This document shows, piece by piece, positions 25,976-41,200 of a stretch of DNA of 64,000 nucleotides (the stretch's first letter is position 1; every line of letters starts with the position of its first letter). Made by a program: the position numbers and the translations under genes. Location of the stretch: the NCBI RefSeq assembly GCF_954871325.1, contig NC_088775.1, positions 93,642,904-93,706,903 on the forward strand, given 5' to 3'. Below the pieces are notes generated by a model. That model ran no database searches and was not told the DNA's origin. It saw nothing but the letters and a program-made list of their open reading frames with translations. The DNA comes from Gordionus sp. m RMFG-2023 (Eukaryota; Nematomorpha; Gordioida; Chordodea; Parachordodidae).

Positions 25976-26463
25976 ATAATTACTACCAAAATCATATTAT
26001 GCACTTAGATAAAATAATTCATAAATATGTGAGCATATTATATTTTCTAAAATCGGTGAAAATAATAAATATTACTTAAAAAATTCATATGTTGGGAATA
26101 TAATAAAAATTACTTGAAATACTGTTAATTAGAGTAATTAAGGATAGATATAATATATGAAATAGCACTAACAGATATCTATTGTAAGTTAACGCTAACC
26201 TTAACCTTAATCCTAACCCTAACCCTAACCCTAACACTAACCCTAACCCTAACCCTAACCCTAACCCTAACCCTAACCATAACCCTAACCCTAACCCTAA
26301 CCCTAATTGCTTGAAATTTCTTCAATCAAAATAAATTTTAAAAAAAGCTAAAAATTTTATCTGTTTTCCTTATATTTTTTTGAAAAATCATAGAAGAATT
26401 TGCACAATTATTATTTGATTTTCACAAAATTATTATTTAATTTTACGAGTTAATAAGACATAG
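25976..26463 (+). repeat. Mosaic monomer at a repeat-unit boundary, A left and L right
   Basis: The left side reads as A (aattcat, ataataaaaa, gaaatactg), while the block opens CCTTAACCTTAATCC as in the L monomer at 22627. The switch lies between about 26120 and 26201, a stretch identical in both classes. It sits exactly at the join between two multi-monomer units and is repeated at 32109, as expected if it marks the exchange that made the duplication. Confidence 0.78.
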
Positions 26464-29400
26464 ATAATTACTACCAAAATCATATTATGCACTTAGATAA
26501 AATAAATCATAAATATGTGAGCATATTATATTTTCTAAAATCGGTGAAAATAATAAATATTACTTAAAAAATTCATATGTTGGGAATATAATAAAAATTA
26601 CTTGAAATACTGTTAATTAGAGTAATTAAGGATAGATATAATATATGAAATAGCACTAACAGATATCTATTGTAAGTTAACGCTAACCCTAACCTTAATC
26701 CTAACCCTAACCCTAACTCTAACCCTAACCCTAACACTAACCTTAACCCTAACCCTAACCCTAACCCTAACCCTAACCATAACCCTAACCCTAACCCTAA
26801 CCTTAACTCTAACCCTAACCCTAACCCTAATTGCTTGAAATTTCTTCAATCAAAATAAATTTTAAAAAAAGCTAAAAATTTTGTCTGTTTTCCTTATATT
26901 TTTTTGAAAAATCATAGAAGATTTTGCACAATTATTATTTGATTTTCACAAAATTATTATTTAATTTTACGAGTTAGTAAGACATAGATAATTACTACCA
27001 AAATCATATTATGCACTTAGATAAAATAATTCATAAATATGTGAGCATATTATATTTTCTAAAATCGGTGAAAATAATAAATATTACTTAAAAAATTCAT
27101 ATGTTGGGAATATAATAAAAATTACTTGAAATACTGTTAATTAGAGTAATTAAGGATAGATATAATATATGAAATAGCACTAACAGATATCTATTGTAAG
27201 TTAACGCTAACCCTAACCCTAACCCTAAATGCTTGAAATTTCTTCAATCAAAATAAATTTTAAAAAAAGCTAAAAATTTTATCTGTTTTCCTTATATTTT
27301 TTTGAAAAATCATAGAAGATTTTGCACAATTATTATTTGATTTTCACAAAATTATTTTATTTAATTTTACGAGTTAGTAAGACATAGATAATTACTAAAT
27401 CATATTATGCACTTAGATAAAATAATTCATAAATATGTGAGCATATTATATTTTCTAAAATCGGTGAAAATAATAAATATTACTTAAAAAATTCATATGT
27501 TGGGAATATTATAAAAATTACTTGAAGTACTGTTAATTAGAGTAATTAAGGATAGATAAAATATATGAAATAGCACTAACAGATATCTATTGTAAGTTAA
27601 CGCTAACCCTAACCTTAATCCTAACCCTAACCCTAACCCTAACACTAACCCTAACCCTAACCCTAACCTAAACCCTAACCATAACCATAACCCTAACCCT
27701 AACCCTAACCCTAACCTTAACTCTAACCCTAACCCTAACCCTAACCCTAATTGCTTGAAATTTCTTCAATCAAAATAAATCTTAAAAAAAGCTAAAAATT
27801 TTATCTGTTTTCCTTATATTTTTTGGAAAAATCATAGAAGATTTTGCACAATTATTATTTGATTTTCACAAAATTATTATTTAATTTTACGAGTTAGTAA
27901 GACCTAGATAATTACTACCAAAATCATATTATGCACTTAGATAAAATAATTAATAAATATGTCTGAGCATATTATATTTTCTAAAATCGGTGAAAATAAT
28001 AAATATTACTTAAAAAATTCATATTTTGGGAATATAGTAAAAATTACTTGAAATACTGTTATTAGAGTAATTAAGGATAGATATAATATTTGAAATAGCA
28101 CTAACAGATATCTATTGTAAGTTAACACTAACCCTAACCCTAATCCTAAACCTAACCCTAACCCTAACACTTACCCTAATCCTAACCCTAACCTATACCC
28201 TAACCTATACCCTAACCCTAACCCTACCCTAACCTATACCCTAACCCTAACATCAAATGCTTGAAATTTCTTCAATCAATATAAATTTTAAAAAAAGCTA
28301 AAAATTTTATCTGTTTTCCTTATATTTTTTTGAAAAATCATAAAAGATTTTGCACAATTATTATTTGATTTTCACAAAATTATTTTATTTAATTTTACGA
28401 GTTAGTAAGACATAGATAATTACTAAATCATATTATGCAATTAAATAAAATAATTAATAAATATGTCTGAGCATATTATATTTTCTAAAATCGGTGAAAA
28501 TAATAAATATTACTTAAAAAATTAATATGTTGGGAATTTAATAATAATTACTTGAAGTACTGTTAATTAGAGTAATTAAGGATAGATATAATATATGAAA
28601 AAGCACTAACAGATATCTATTGTAAGTTAACGCTAACCCTAACCTTAATCCTAACCCTAACCCTAACCCTAACCCTAACCCTAACCCTAAATGCTTGAAA
28701 TTTCTGCAATCAAAATAAATTTTAAAAAATGCTAAAAATTTTATCTGTTTTTCTTATATTTTTTTTGAAAAATCATTGAAGATTTTGCACAATTATTATA
28801 TATTTTCACAAAATTATTTTATTTAATTTTACGAGTTAGTAAGACATAGATAATTACTACCAAAATCATATTATGCACTTAGATAAAATAATTCATAAAT
28901 ATGTGAGCATATTATATTTTCTAAAATCGGTGAAAATAATAAATATTACTTAAAAAATTCATATGTTGGGAATATAATAAAAATTAATTGAAGTACTGTT
29001 AATTAGAGTAATTAAGGATAGATATAATATATGAAATAGCACTAACAGATATCTATTGTAAGTTAACACTAACCCTAACCTTAATCCTAACCCTAACACT
29101 AACCCTAACCCTAAACCTAACGCTAATCCTAACCCTAACCCTAACCTTAACCATAACCCTAACCCTAAATGCTTGAAATTTCTTCAATAAAAATAAATTT
29201 TAAAAAAGCTAAAAATTTTATCTGTTTTCCTTATATTTTTTTGAAAAATCATAGAAGATTTTGCACAATTATTATTTGATTTTCACAAAATTATTATTTA
29301 ATTTTACGAGTTAGTAAGACATAGATAATTACTACCAAAATCATATTATGCACTTAGATAAAATAATTCATAAATATGTGAGCATATTATATTTTCTAAA

Positions 29401-31091
29401 ATCGGTGAAAATAATAAATATTACTTAAAAAATTCATATGTTGGGAATATAATAAAAATTACTTGAAATACTGTTAATTAGAGTAATTAAGGATAGATAT
29501 AATATATGAAATAGCACTAACAGATATCTATTGTAAGTTAACGCTAACCCTAACCTTAATCCTAACCCTAACCCTAACTCTAACCCTAACCCTAACACTA
29601 ACCTTAACCCTAACCCTAACCCTAACCCTAACCCTAACCCTAACCATAACCCTAACCCTAACCTTAACTCTAACCCTAACCCTAACCCTAATTGCTTGAA
29701 ATTTCTTCAATCAAAATAAATTTTAAAAAAAGCTAAAAATTTTATCTGTTTTCCTTATATTTTTTTGAAAAATCATAGAAGATTTTGCACAATTATTATT
29801 TGATTTTCACAAAATTATTATTTAATTTTACGAGTTAGTAAGACATAGATAATTACTACCAAAATCATATTATGCACTTAGACAAAATAAATCATAAATA
29901 TGTGAGCATATTATATTTTCTAAAATCGGTGAAAATAATAAATATTACTTAAAAAATTCATATGTTGGGAATATTATAAAAATTACTTGAAGTACTGTTA
30001 ATTAGAGTAATTAAGGATAGATATAATATATGAAATAGCACTAACAGATATCTATTGTAAGTTAACGCTAACCCTAACCTTAATCCTAACCCTAACCCTA
30101 ACCCTAACCCTAACCCTAACACTAACCCTAACCCTAACCCTAACCCTAACCCTAACCCTAACCCTAACCCTAACCTTAACTCTAACCCTAACCCTAACCC
30201 TAATTGCTTGAAATTTCTTCAATCAAAATAAATTTTAAAAAAAGCTAAAAATTTTATCTGTTTTCCTTATATTTTTTTGAAAAATCATAGAAGATTTTGC
30301 ACAATTATTATTTGATTTTCACAAAATTATTATTTAATTTTACGAGTTAATAAGACATAGATAATTACTACCAAAATCATATTATGCACTTAGATAAAAT
30401 AATTAATAAATATGTCTGAGCATATTATATTTTCTAAAATCGGTGAAAATAATATATATTACTTAAAAAATTCATATGTTGGGAATATAGTAAAAATTAC
30501 TTGAAATACTGTTATTAGAGTAATTAAGGATAGATATAATATTTGAAATAGCACTAACAGATATCTATTGTAAGTTAACACTAACCCTAACCCTAATCCT
30601 AACCCTAACCCTAACCCTAACCCTAACCCTAACCCTAACCCTAACCCTAACCCTAACCCTAACCCTAACCCTAACCCTAACCCTAACCCTAACCTTAACT
30701 CTAACCCTAACCCTAACCCTAATTGCTTGAAATTTTTTCAATCAAAATAAATTTTAAAAAAAGCTAAAAATTTTATCTGTTTTCCTTATATTTTTTTGAA
30801 AAATCATAGAAGATTTTGCACAATTATTATTTGATTTTCACAAAATTATTATTTAATTTTACAAGTTAGTAAGACATAGATAATTACTACCAAAATCATA
30901 TTATGCACTTAGATAAAATAAATCATAAATATGTGAGCATATTATATTTTCTAAAATCGGTGAAAATAATAAATATTACTTAAAAAATTCATATGTTGGG
31001 AATATTATAAAAATTACTTGAAGTACTGTTAATTAGAGTAATTAAGGATAGATATAATATATGAAATAGCACTAACAGATATCTATTGTAT

Positions 31092-31426
31092 GTTAACGCT
31101 AACCTTAACCTTAATCCTAACCCTAACCCTAACACTAACCCTAACCCTAACCCTAACCCTAACCCTAACCCTAACCCTAACCCTAACCCTAACCCTAACC
31201 CTAACCCTAACCCTAACCCTAACCCTAACCTTAACCTTAATCCTAACCCTAACCCTAACACTAACCCTAACCCTAACCCTAACCCTAACCCTAACCCTAA
31301 CCCTAACCCTAACCCTAACCCTAACCCTAACCCTAACCCTAACCCTAACCCTAACCCTAACCCTAACCCTAACCCTAACCCTAACCCTAACCCTAACCTT
31401 AACTCTAACCCTAACCCTAACCCTAA
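31092..31426 (+). repeat. Longest telomeric block in the window (about 335 bp)
   Basis: F-type block with the internal duplication; the two CCTTAATCC signatures lie 126 bp apart (21 hexamers). Equivalent blocks are 2864-3174 (311 bp), 37219-37547 (329 bp) and 57585-57877 (293 bp). The differences are whole hexamers. The three later copies share attgtatgttaac at the left edge, so they form one lineage apart from the copy at 2652. Confidence 0.9.
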
Positions 31427-32108
31427 TTGCTTGAAATTTCTTCAATCAAAATAAATTTTAAAAAAAGCTAAAAATTTTATCTGTTTTCCTTATATTTTTT
31501 TGAAAAATCATAGAAGATTTTGCACAATTATTATTTGATTTTCACAAAATTATTATTTAATTTTACGAGTTAATAAGACATAGATAATTACTACCAAAAT
31601 CATATTATGCACTTAGATAAAATAATTAATAAATATGTCTGAGCATATTATATTTTCTAAAATCGGTGAAAATAATATATATTACTTAAAAAATTCATAT
31701 GTTGGGAATATAGTAAAAATTACTTGAAATACTGTTATTAGAGTAATTAAGGATAGATATAATATTTGAAATAGCACTAACAGATATCTATTGTAAGTTA
31801 ACACTAACCCTAACCCTAATCCTAACCCTAACCCTAACCATAACCATAACCCTAACCCTAACCCTAACCCTAACCCTAACCCTAACCCTAACCCTAACCA
31901 TAACCCTAACCCTAACCTTAACTCTAACCCTAACCCTAACCCTAACCCTAATTGCTTGAAATTTCTTCAATCAAAATAAATTTTAAAAAAAGCTAAAAAT
32001 TTTATCTGTTTTCTTTATATTTTTTTGAAAAATCATAGAAGATTTTGAACAATTATTATTTGATTTTCACAAAATTATTATTTAATTTTACGAGTTAATA
32101 AGACATAG

Positions 32109-35100
32109 ATAATTACTACCAAAATCATATTATGCACTTAGATAAAATAATTCATAAATATGTGAGCATATTATATTTTCTAAAATCGGTGAAAATAATA
32201 AATATTACTTAAAAAATTCATATGTTGGGAATATAATAAAAATTACTTGAAATACTGTTAATTAGAGTAATTAAGGATAGATATAATATATGAAATAGCA
32301 CTAACAGATATCTATTGTAAGTTAACGCTAACCTTAACCTTAATCCTAACCCTAACCCTAACCCTAACACTAACCCTAACCCTAACCCTAACCCTAACCC
32401 TAACCCTAACCATAACCCTAACCCTAACCCTAACCCTAATTGCTTGAAATTTCTTCAATCAAAATAAATTTTAAAAAAAGCTAAAAATTTTATCTGTTTT
32501 CCTTATATTTTTTTGAAAAATCATAGAAGAATTTGCACAATTATTATTTGATTTTCACAAAATTATTATTTAATTTTACGAGTTAATAAGACATAGATAA
32601 TTACTACCAAAATCATATTATGCACTTAGATAAAATAAATCATAAATATGTGAGCATATTATATTTTCTAAAATCGGTGAAAATAATAAATATTACTTAA
32701 AAAATTCATATGTTGGGAATATAATAAAAATTACTTGAAATACTGTTAATTAGAGTAATTAAGGATAGATATAATATATGAAATAGCACTAACAGATATC
32801 TATTGTAAGTTAACGCTAACCCTAACCTTAATCCTAACCCTAACCCTAACTCTAACCCTAACCCTAACACTAACCTTAACCCTAACCCTAACCCTAACCC
32901 TAACCCTAACCATAACCCTAACCCTAACCCTAACCTTAACTCTAACCCTAACCCTAACCCTAATTGCTTGAAATTTCTTCAATCAAAATAAATTTTAAAA
33001 AAAGCTAAAAATTTTGTCTGTTTTCCTTATATTTTTTTGAAAAATCATAGAAGATTTTGCACAATTATTATTTGATTTTCACAAAATTATTATTTAATTT
33101 TACGAGTTAGTAAGACATAGATAATTACTACCAAAATCATATTATGCACTTAGATAAAATAATTCATAAATATGTGAGCATATTATATTTTCTAAAATCG
33201 GTGAAAATAATAAATATTACTTAAAAAATTCATATGTTGGGAATATAATAAAAATTACTTGAAATACTGTTAATTAGAGTAATTAAGGATAGATATAATA
33301 TATGAAATAGCACTAACAGATATCTATTGTAAGTTAACGCTAACCCTAACCCTAACCCTAAATGCTTGAAATTTCTTCAATCAAAATAAATTTTAAAAAA
33401 AGCTAAAAATTTTATCTGTTTTCCTTATATTTTTTTGAAAAATCATAGAAGATTTTGCACAATTATTATTTGATTTTCACAAAATTATTTTATTTAATTT
33501 TACGAGTTAGTAAGACATAGATAATTACTAAATCATATTATGCACTTAGATAAAATAATTCATAAATATGTGAGCATATTATATTTTCTAAAATCGGTGA
33601 AAATAATAAATATTACTTAAAAAATTCATATGTTGGGAATATTATAAAAATTACTTGAAGTACTGTTAATTAGAGTAATTAAGGATAGATAAAATATATG
33701 AAATAGCACTAACAGATATCTATTGTAAGTTAACGCTAACCCTAACCTTAATCCTAACCCTAACCCTAACCCTAACACTAACCCTAACCCTAACCCTAAC
33801 CTAAACCCTAACCATAACCATAACCCTAACCCTAACCCTAACCCTAACCTTAACTCTAACCCTAACCCTAACCCTAACCCTAATTGCTTGAAATTTCTTC
33901 AATCAAAATAAATCTTAAAAAAAGCTAAAAATTTTATCTGTTTTCCTTATATTTTTTGGAAAAATCATAGAAGATTTTGCACAATTATTATTTGATTTTC
34001 ACAAAATTATTATTTAATTTTACGAGTTAGTAAGACCTAGATAATTACTACCAAAATCATATTATGCACTTAGATAAAATAATTAATAAATATGTCTGAG
34101 CATATTATATTTTCTAAAATCGGTGAAAATAATAAATATTACTTAAAAAATTCATATTTTGGGAATATAGTAAAAATTACTTGAAATACTGTTATTAGAG
34201 TAATTAAGGATAGATATAATATTTGAAATAGCACTAACAGATATCTATTGTAAGTTAACACTAACCCTAACCCTAATCCTAAACCTAACCCTAACCCTAA
34301 CACTTACCCTAATCCTAACCCTAACCTATACCCTAACCTATACCCTAACCCTAACCCTACCCTAACCTATACCCTAACCCTAACATCAAATGCTTGAAAT
34401 TTCTTCAATCAATATAAATTTTAAAAAAAGCTAAAAATTTTATCTGTTTTCCTTATATTTTTTTGAAAAATCATAAAAGATTTTGCACAATTATTATTTG
34501 ATTTTCACAAAATTATTTTATTTAATTTTACGAGTTAGTAAGACATAGATAATTACTAAATCATATTATGCAATTAAATAAAATAATTAATAAATATGTC
34601 TGAGCATATTATATTTTCTAAAATCGGTGAAAATAATAAATATTACTTAAAAAATTAATATGTTGGGAATTTAATAATAATTACTTGAAGTACTGTTAAT
34701 TAGAGTAATTAAGGATAGATATAATATATGAAAAAGCACTAACAGATATCTATTGTAAGTTAACGCTAACCCTAACCTTAATCCTAACCCTAACCCTAAC
34801 CCTAACCCTAACCCTAACCCTAAATGCTTGAAATTTCTGCAATCAAAATAAATTTTAAAAAATGCTAAAAATTTTATCTGTTTTTCTTATATTTTTTTTG
34901 AAAAATCATTGAAGATTTTGCACAATTATTATATATTTTCACAAAATTATTTTATTTAATTTTACGAGTTAGTAAGACATAGATAATTACTACCAAAATC
35001 ATATTATGCACTTAGATAAAATAATTCATAAATATGTGAGCATATTATATTTTCTAAAATCGGTGAAAATAATAAATATTACTTAAAAAATTCATATGTT

Positions 35101-38100
35101 GGGAATATAATAAAAATTAATTGAAGTACTGTTAATTAGAGTAATTAAGGATAGATATAATATATGAAATAGCACTAACAGATATCTATTGTAAGTTAAC
35201 ACTAACCCTAACCTTAATCCTAACCCTAACACTAACCCTAACCCTAAACCTAACGCTAATCCTAACCCTAACCCTAACCTTAACCATAACCCTAACCCTA
35301 AATGCTTGAAATTTCTTCAATAAAAATAAATTTTAAAAAAGCTAAAAATTTTATCTGTTTTCCTTATATTTTTTTGAAAAATCATAGAAGATTTTGCACA
35401 ATTATTATTTGATTTTCACAAAATTATTATTTAATTTTACGAGTTAGTAAGACATAGATAATTACTACCAAAATCATATTATGCACTTAGATAAAATAAT
35501 TCATAAATATGTGAGCATATTATATTTTCTAAAATCGGTGAAAATAATAAATATTACTTAAAAAATTCATATGTTGGGAATATAATAAAAATTACTTGAA
35601 ATACTGTTAATTAGAGTAATTAAGGATAGATATAATATATGAAATAGCACTAACAGATATCTATTGTAAGTTAACGCTAACCCTAACCTTAATCCTAACC
35701 CTAACCCTAACTCTAACCCTAACCCTAACACTAACCTTAACCCTAACCCTAACCCTAACCCTAACCCTAACCATAACCCTAACCCTAACCTTAACTCTAA
35801 CCCTAACCCTAACCCTAATTGCTTGAAATTTCTTCAATCAAAATAAATTTTAAAAAAAGCTAAAAATTTTATCTGTTTTCCTTATATTTTTTTGAAAAAT
35901 CATAGAAGATTTTGCACAATTATTATTTGATTTTCACAAAATTATTATTTAATTTTACGAGTTAGTAAGACATAGATAATTACTACCAAAATCATATTAT
36001 GCACTTAGACAAAATAAATCATAAATATGTGAGCATATTATATTTTCTAAAATCGGTGAAAATAATAAATATTACTTAAAAAATTCATATGTTGGGAATA
36101 TTATAAAAATTACTTGAAGTACTGTTAATTAGAGTAATTAAGGATAGATATAATATATGAAATAGCACTAACAGATATCTATTGTAAGTTAACGCTAACC
36201 CTAACCTTAATCCTAACCCTAACCCTAACCCTAACCCTAACCCTAACACTAACCCTAACCCTAACCCTAACCCTAACCCTAACCCTAACCCTAACCCTAA
36301 CCTTAACTCTAACCCTAACCCTAACCCTAATTGCTTGAAATTTCTTCAATCAAAATAAATTTTAAAAAAAGCTAAAAATTTTATCTGTTTTCCTTATATT
36401 TTTTTGAAAAATCATAGAAGATTTTGCACAATTATTATTTGATTTTCACAAAATTATTATTTAATTTTACGAGTTAATAAGACATAGATAATTACTACCA
36501 AAATCATATTATGCACTTAGATAAAATAATTAATAAATATGTCTGAGCATATTATATTTTCTAAAATCGGTGAAAATAATATATATTACTTAAAAAATTC
36601 ATATGTTGGGAATATAGTAAAAATTACTTGAAATACTGTTATTAGAGTAATTAAGGATAGATATAATATTTGAAATAGCACTAACAGATATCTATTGTAA
36701 GTTAACACTAACCCTAACCCTAATCCTAACCCTAACCCTAACCCTAACCCTAACCCTAACCCTAACCCTAACCCTAACCCTAACCCTAACCCTAACCCTA
36801 ACCCTAACCCTAACCCTAACCTTAACTCTAACCCTAACCCTAACCCTAATTGCTTGAAATTTTTTCAATCAAAATAAATTTTAAAAAAAGCTAAAAATTT
36901 TATCTGTTTTCCTTATATTTTTTTGAAAAATCATAGAAGATTTTGCACAATTATTATTTGATTTTCACAAAATTATTATTTAATTTTACAAGTTAGTAAG
37001 ACATAGATAATTACTACCAAAATCATATTATGCACTTAGATAAAATAAATCATAAATATGTGAGCATATTATATTTTCTAAAATCGGTGAAAATAATAAA
37101 TATTACTTAAAAAATTCATATGTTGGGAATATTATAAAAATTACTTGAAGTACTGTTAATTAGAGTAATTAAGGATAGATATAATATATGAAATAGCACT
37201 AACAGATATCTATTGTATGTTAACGCTAACCTTAACCTTAATCCTAACCCTAACCCTAACACTAACCCTAACCCTAACCCTAACCCTAACCCTAACCCTA
37301 ACCCTAACCCTAACCCTAACCCTAACCCTAACCCTAACCCTAACCCTAACCCTAACCTTAACCTTAATCCTAACCCTAACCCTAACACTAACCCTAACCC
37401 TAACCCTAACCCTAACCCTAACCCTAACCCTAACCCTAACCCTAACCCTAACCCTAACCCTAACCCTAACCCTAACCCTAACCCTAACCCTAACCCTAAC
37501 CCTAACCCTAACCCTAACCTTAACTCTAACCCTAACCCTAACCCTAATTGCTTGAAATTTCTTCAATCAAAATAAATTTTAAAAAAAGCTAAAAATTTTA
37601 TCTGTTTTCCTTATATTTTTTTGAAAAATCATAGAAGATTTTGCACAATTATTATTTGATTTTCACAAAATTATTATTTAATTTTACGAGTTAATAAGAC
37701 ATAGATAATTACTACCAAAATCATATTATGCACTTAGATAAAATAATTAATAAATATGTCTGAGCATATTATATTTTCTAAAATCGGTGAAAATAATATA
37801 TATTACTTAAAAAATTCATATGTTGGGAATATAGTAAAAATTACTTGAAATACTGTTATTAGAGTAATTAAGGATAGATATAATATTTGAAATAGCACTA
37901 ACAGATATCTATTGTAAGTTAACACTAACCCTAACCCTAATCCTAACCCTAACCCTAACCATAACCATAACCCTAACCCTAACCCTAACCCTAACCCTAA
38001 CCCTAACCCTAACCCTAACCATAACCCTAACCCTAACCTTAACTCTAACCCTAACCCTAACCCTAACCCTAATTGCTTGAAATTTCTTCAATCAAAATAA

Positions 38101-38229
38101 ATTTTAAAAAAAGCTAAAAATTTTATCTGTTTTCTTTATATTTTTTTGAAAAATCATAGAAGATTTTGAACAATTATTATTTGATTTTCACAAAATTATT
38201 ATTTAATTTTACGAGTTAGTAAGACATAG
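32109..38229 (+). repeat. Twelve-monomer higher-order repeat, copy 2 (6121 bp)
   Basis: Starts: 32109, 32597, 33121, 33521, 34041, 34549, 34983, 35458, 35976, 36488, 37007, 37705. The class order matches copy 1 one for one. Net length differences are in the A monomer (518 versus 524) and F (698 versus 704), six bases each. A base change near the end of the last monomer (gagttagt here, gagttaat in copy 1) matches what follows each copy. Confidence 0.92.
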
Positions 38230-41200
38230 ATAATTACTACCAAAATCATATTATGCACTTAGATAAAATAATTCATAAATATGTGAGCATATTATATTTT
38301 CTAAAATCGGTGAAAATAATAAATATTACTTAAAAAATTCATATGTTGGGAATATAATAAAAATTACTTGAAATACTGTTAATTAGAGTAATTAAGGATA
38401 GATATAATATATGAAATAGCACTAACAGATATCTATTGTAAGTTAACGCTAACCCTAACCTTAATCCTAACCCTAACCCTAACTCTAACCCTAACCCTAA
38501 CACTAACCTTAACCCTAACCCTAACCCTAACCCTAACCCTAACCCTAACCCTAACCATAACCCTAACCCTAACCCTAACCTTAACTCTAACCCTAACCCT
38601 AACCCTAATTGCTTGAAATTTCTTCAATCAAAATAAATTTTAAAAAAAGCTAAAAATTTTATCTGTTTTCCTTATATTTTTTTGAAAAATCATAGAAGAT
38701 TTTGCACAATTATTATTTGATTTTCACAAAATTATTATTTAATTTTACGAGTTAATAAGACATAGATAATTACTACCAAAATCATATTATGCACTTAGAT
38801 AAAATAAATCATAAATATGTGAGCATATTATATTTTCTAAAATCGGTGAAAATAATAAATATTACTTTAAAAATTCATATGTTGGGAATATTATAAAAAT
38901 TACTTGAAGTACTGTTAATTAGAGTAATTAAGGATAGATATAATATATGAAATAGCACTAACAGATATCTATTGTAAGTTAACGCTAACCCTAACCTTAA
39001 TCCTAACCCTAACCCTAACCCTAACCCTAACCCTAACCCTAACCCTAACCCTAACCCTAACACTAACCCTAACCCTAACCCTAACCCTAACCCTAACCCT
39101 AACCCTAACCCTAACCCTAACCCTAACCATAACCCTAACCCTAACCCTAACCTTAACTCTAACCCTAACCCTAACCCTAATTGCTTGAAATTTCTTCAAT
39201 CAAAATAAATTTTAAAAAAAGCTAAAAATTTTATCTGTTTTCCTTATATTTTTTTGAAAAATCATAGAAGATTTTGCACAATTATTATTTGATTTTCACA
39301 AAATTATTATTTAATTTTACGAGTTAATAAGACATAGATAATTACTACCAAAATCATATTATGCACTTAGATAAAATAATTAATAAATATGTCTGAGCAT
39401 ATTATATTTTCTAAAATCGGTGAAAATAATATATATTACTTAAAAAATTCATATGTTGGGAATATAGTAAAAATTACTTGAAATACTGTTATTAGAGTAA
39501 TTAAGGATAGATATAATATTTGAAATAGCACTAACAGATATCTATTGTAAGTTAACACTAACCCTAACCTTAATCCTAACCCTAACCCTAACTCTAACCC
39601 TAACCCTAACACTAACCTTAACCCTAACCCTAACCCTAACCCTAACCCTAACCATAACCCTAACCCTAACCCTAACCTTAACTCTAACCCTAACCCTAAC
39701 CCTAATTGCTTGAAATTTCTTCAATCAAAATAAATTTTAAAAAAAGCTAAAAATTTTATCTGTTTTCCATATATTTTTTTGAAAAATCATAGAAGATTTT
39801 GCACAATTATTATTTGATTTTCACAAAATTATTATTTAATTTTACGAGTTAATAAGACATAGATAATTACTACCAAAATCATATTATGCACTTAGATAAA
39901 ATAAATCATAAATATGTGAGCATATTATATTTTCTAAAATCGGTGAAAATAATAAATATTACTTAAAAAATTCATATGTTGGGAATATTATAAAAATTAC
40001 TTGAAGTACTGTTAATTAGAGTAATTAAGGATAGATAAAATATATGAAATAGCACTAACAGATATCTATTGTAAGTTAACGCTAACCCTAACCTTAATCC
40101 TAACCCTAACCCTAACCCTAACACTAACCCTAACCCTAACCCTAACCTAAACCCTAACCATAACCATAACCCTAACCCTAACCCTAACCTTAACTCTAAC
40201 CCTAACCCTAACCCTAACCCTAATTGCTTGAAATTTCTTCAATCAAAATAAATCTTAAAAAAAGCTAAAAATTTTATCTGTTTTCCTTATATTTTTTGGA
40301 AAAATCATAGAAGATTTTGCACAATTATTATTTGATTTTCACAAAATTATTATTTAATTTTACGAGTTAGTAAGACCTAGATAATTACTACCAAAATCAT
40401 ATTATGCACTTAGATAAAATAATTAATAAATATGTCTGAGCATATTATATTTTCTAAAATCGGTGAAAATAATAAATATTACTTAAAAAATTCATATTTT
40501 GGGAATATAGTAAAAATTACTTGAAATACTGTTATTAGAGTAATTAAGGATAGATATAATATTTGAAATAGCACTAACAGATATCTATTGTAAGTTAACA
40601 CTAACCCTAACCCTAATCCTAAACCTAACCCTAACCCTAACACTAACCCTAATCCTAACCCTAACCTATACCCTAACCTATACCCTAACCCTAACCCTAC
40701 CCTAACCTATACCCTAACCCTAACATCAAATGCTTGAAATTTCTTCAATCAATATAAATTTTAAAAAAAGCTAAAAATTTTATCTGTTTTCCTTATATTT
40801 TTTTGAAAAATCATAAAAGATTTTGCACAATTATTATTTGATTTTCACAAAATTATTTTATTTAATTTTACGAGTTAGTAAGACATAGATAATTACTAAA
40901 TCATATTATGCAATTAAATAAAATAATTAATAAATATGTCTGAGCATATTATATTTTCTAAAATCGGTGAAAATAATAAATATTACTTAAAAAATTAATA
41001 TGTTGGGAATTTAATAATAATTACTTGAAGTACTGTTAATTAGAGTAATTAAGGATAGATATAATATATGAAAAAGCACTAACAGATATCTATTGTAAGT
41101 TAACGCTAACCCTAACCTTAATCCTAACCCTAACCCTAACCCTAACCCTAACCCTAAATGCTTGAAATTTCTGCAATCAAAATAAATTTTAAAAAATGCT

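Larger units (their letters stand above)
25976..32108 (+). repeat. Twelve-monomer higher-order repeat, copy 1 (6133 bp)
   Basis: Starts: A/L mosaic 25976, B/A 26464, S 26988, E 27388, H 27908, I 28416, J 28850, A 29325, B 29849, D2 30361, F 30880, D2 31584. Lengths are 488, 524, 400, 520, 508, 434, 475, 524, 512, 519, 704 and 525. The adjacent copy has the same order and differs in length only by one hexamer in the A monomer and one in F. Its first seven monomers copy 22627-25975. Confidence 0.92.

Noticed and set aside
31083-31454. Long open frames of alternating dipeptides (Arg-Val, Leu-Gly, Asn-Pro, Leu-Thr) on both strands
   Set aside because: They are translations of the TTAGGG/CCCTAA hexamer in different frames, plus the conserved flank (MKKFQ at one end). 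Length follows hexamer number, the same frame recurs in nearly every monomer, and there is no domain.
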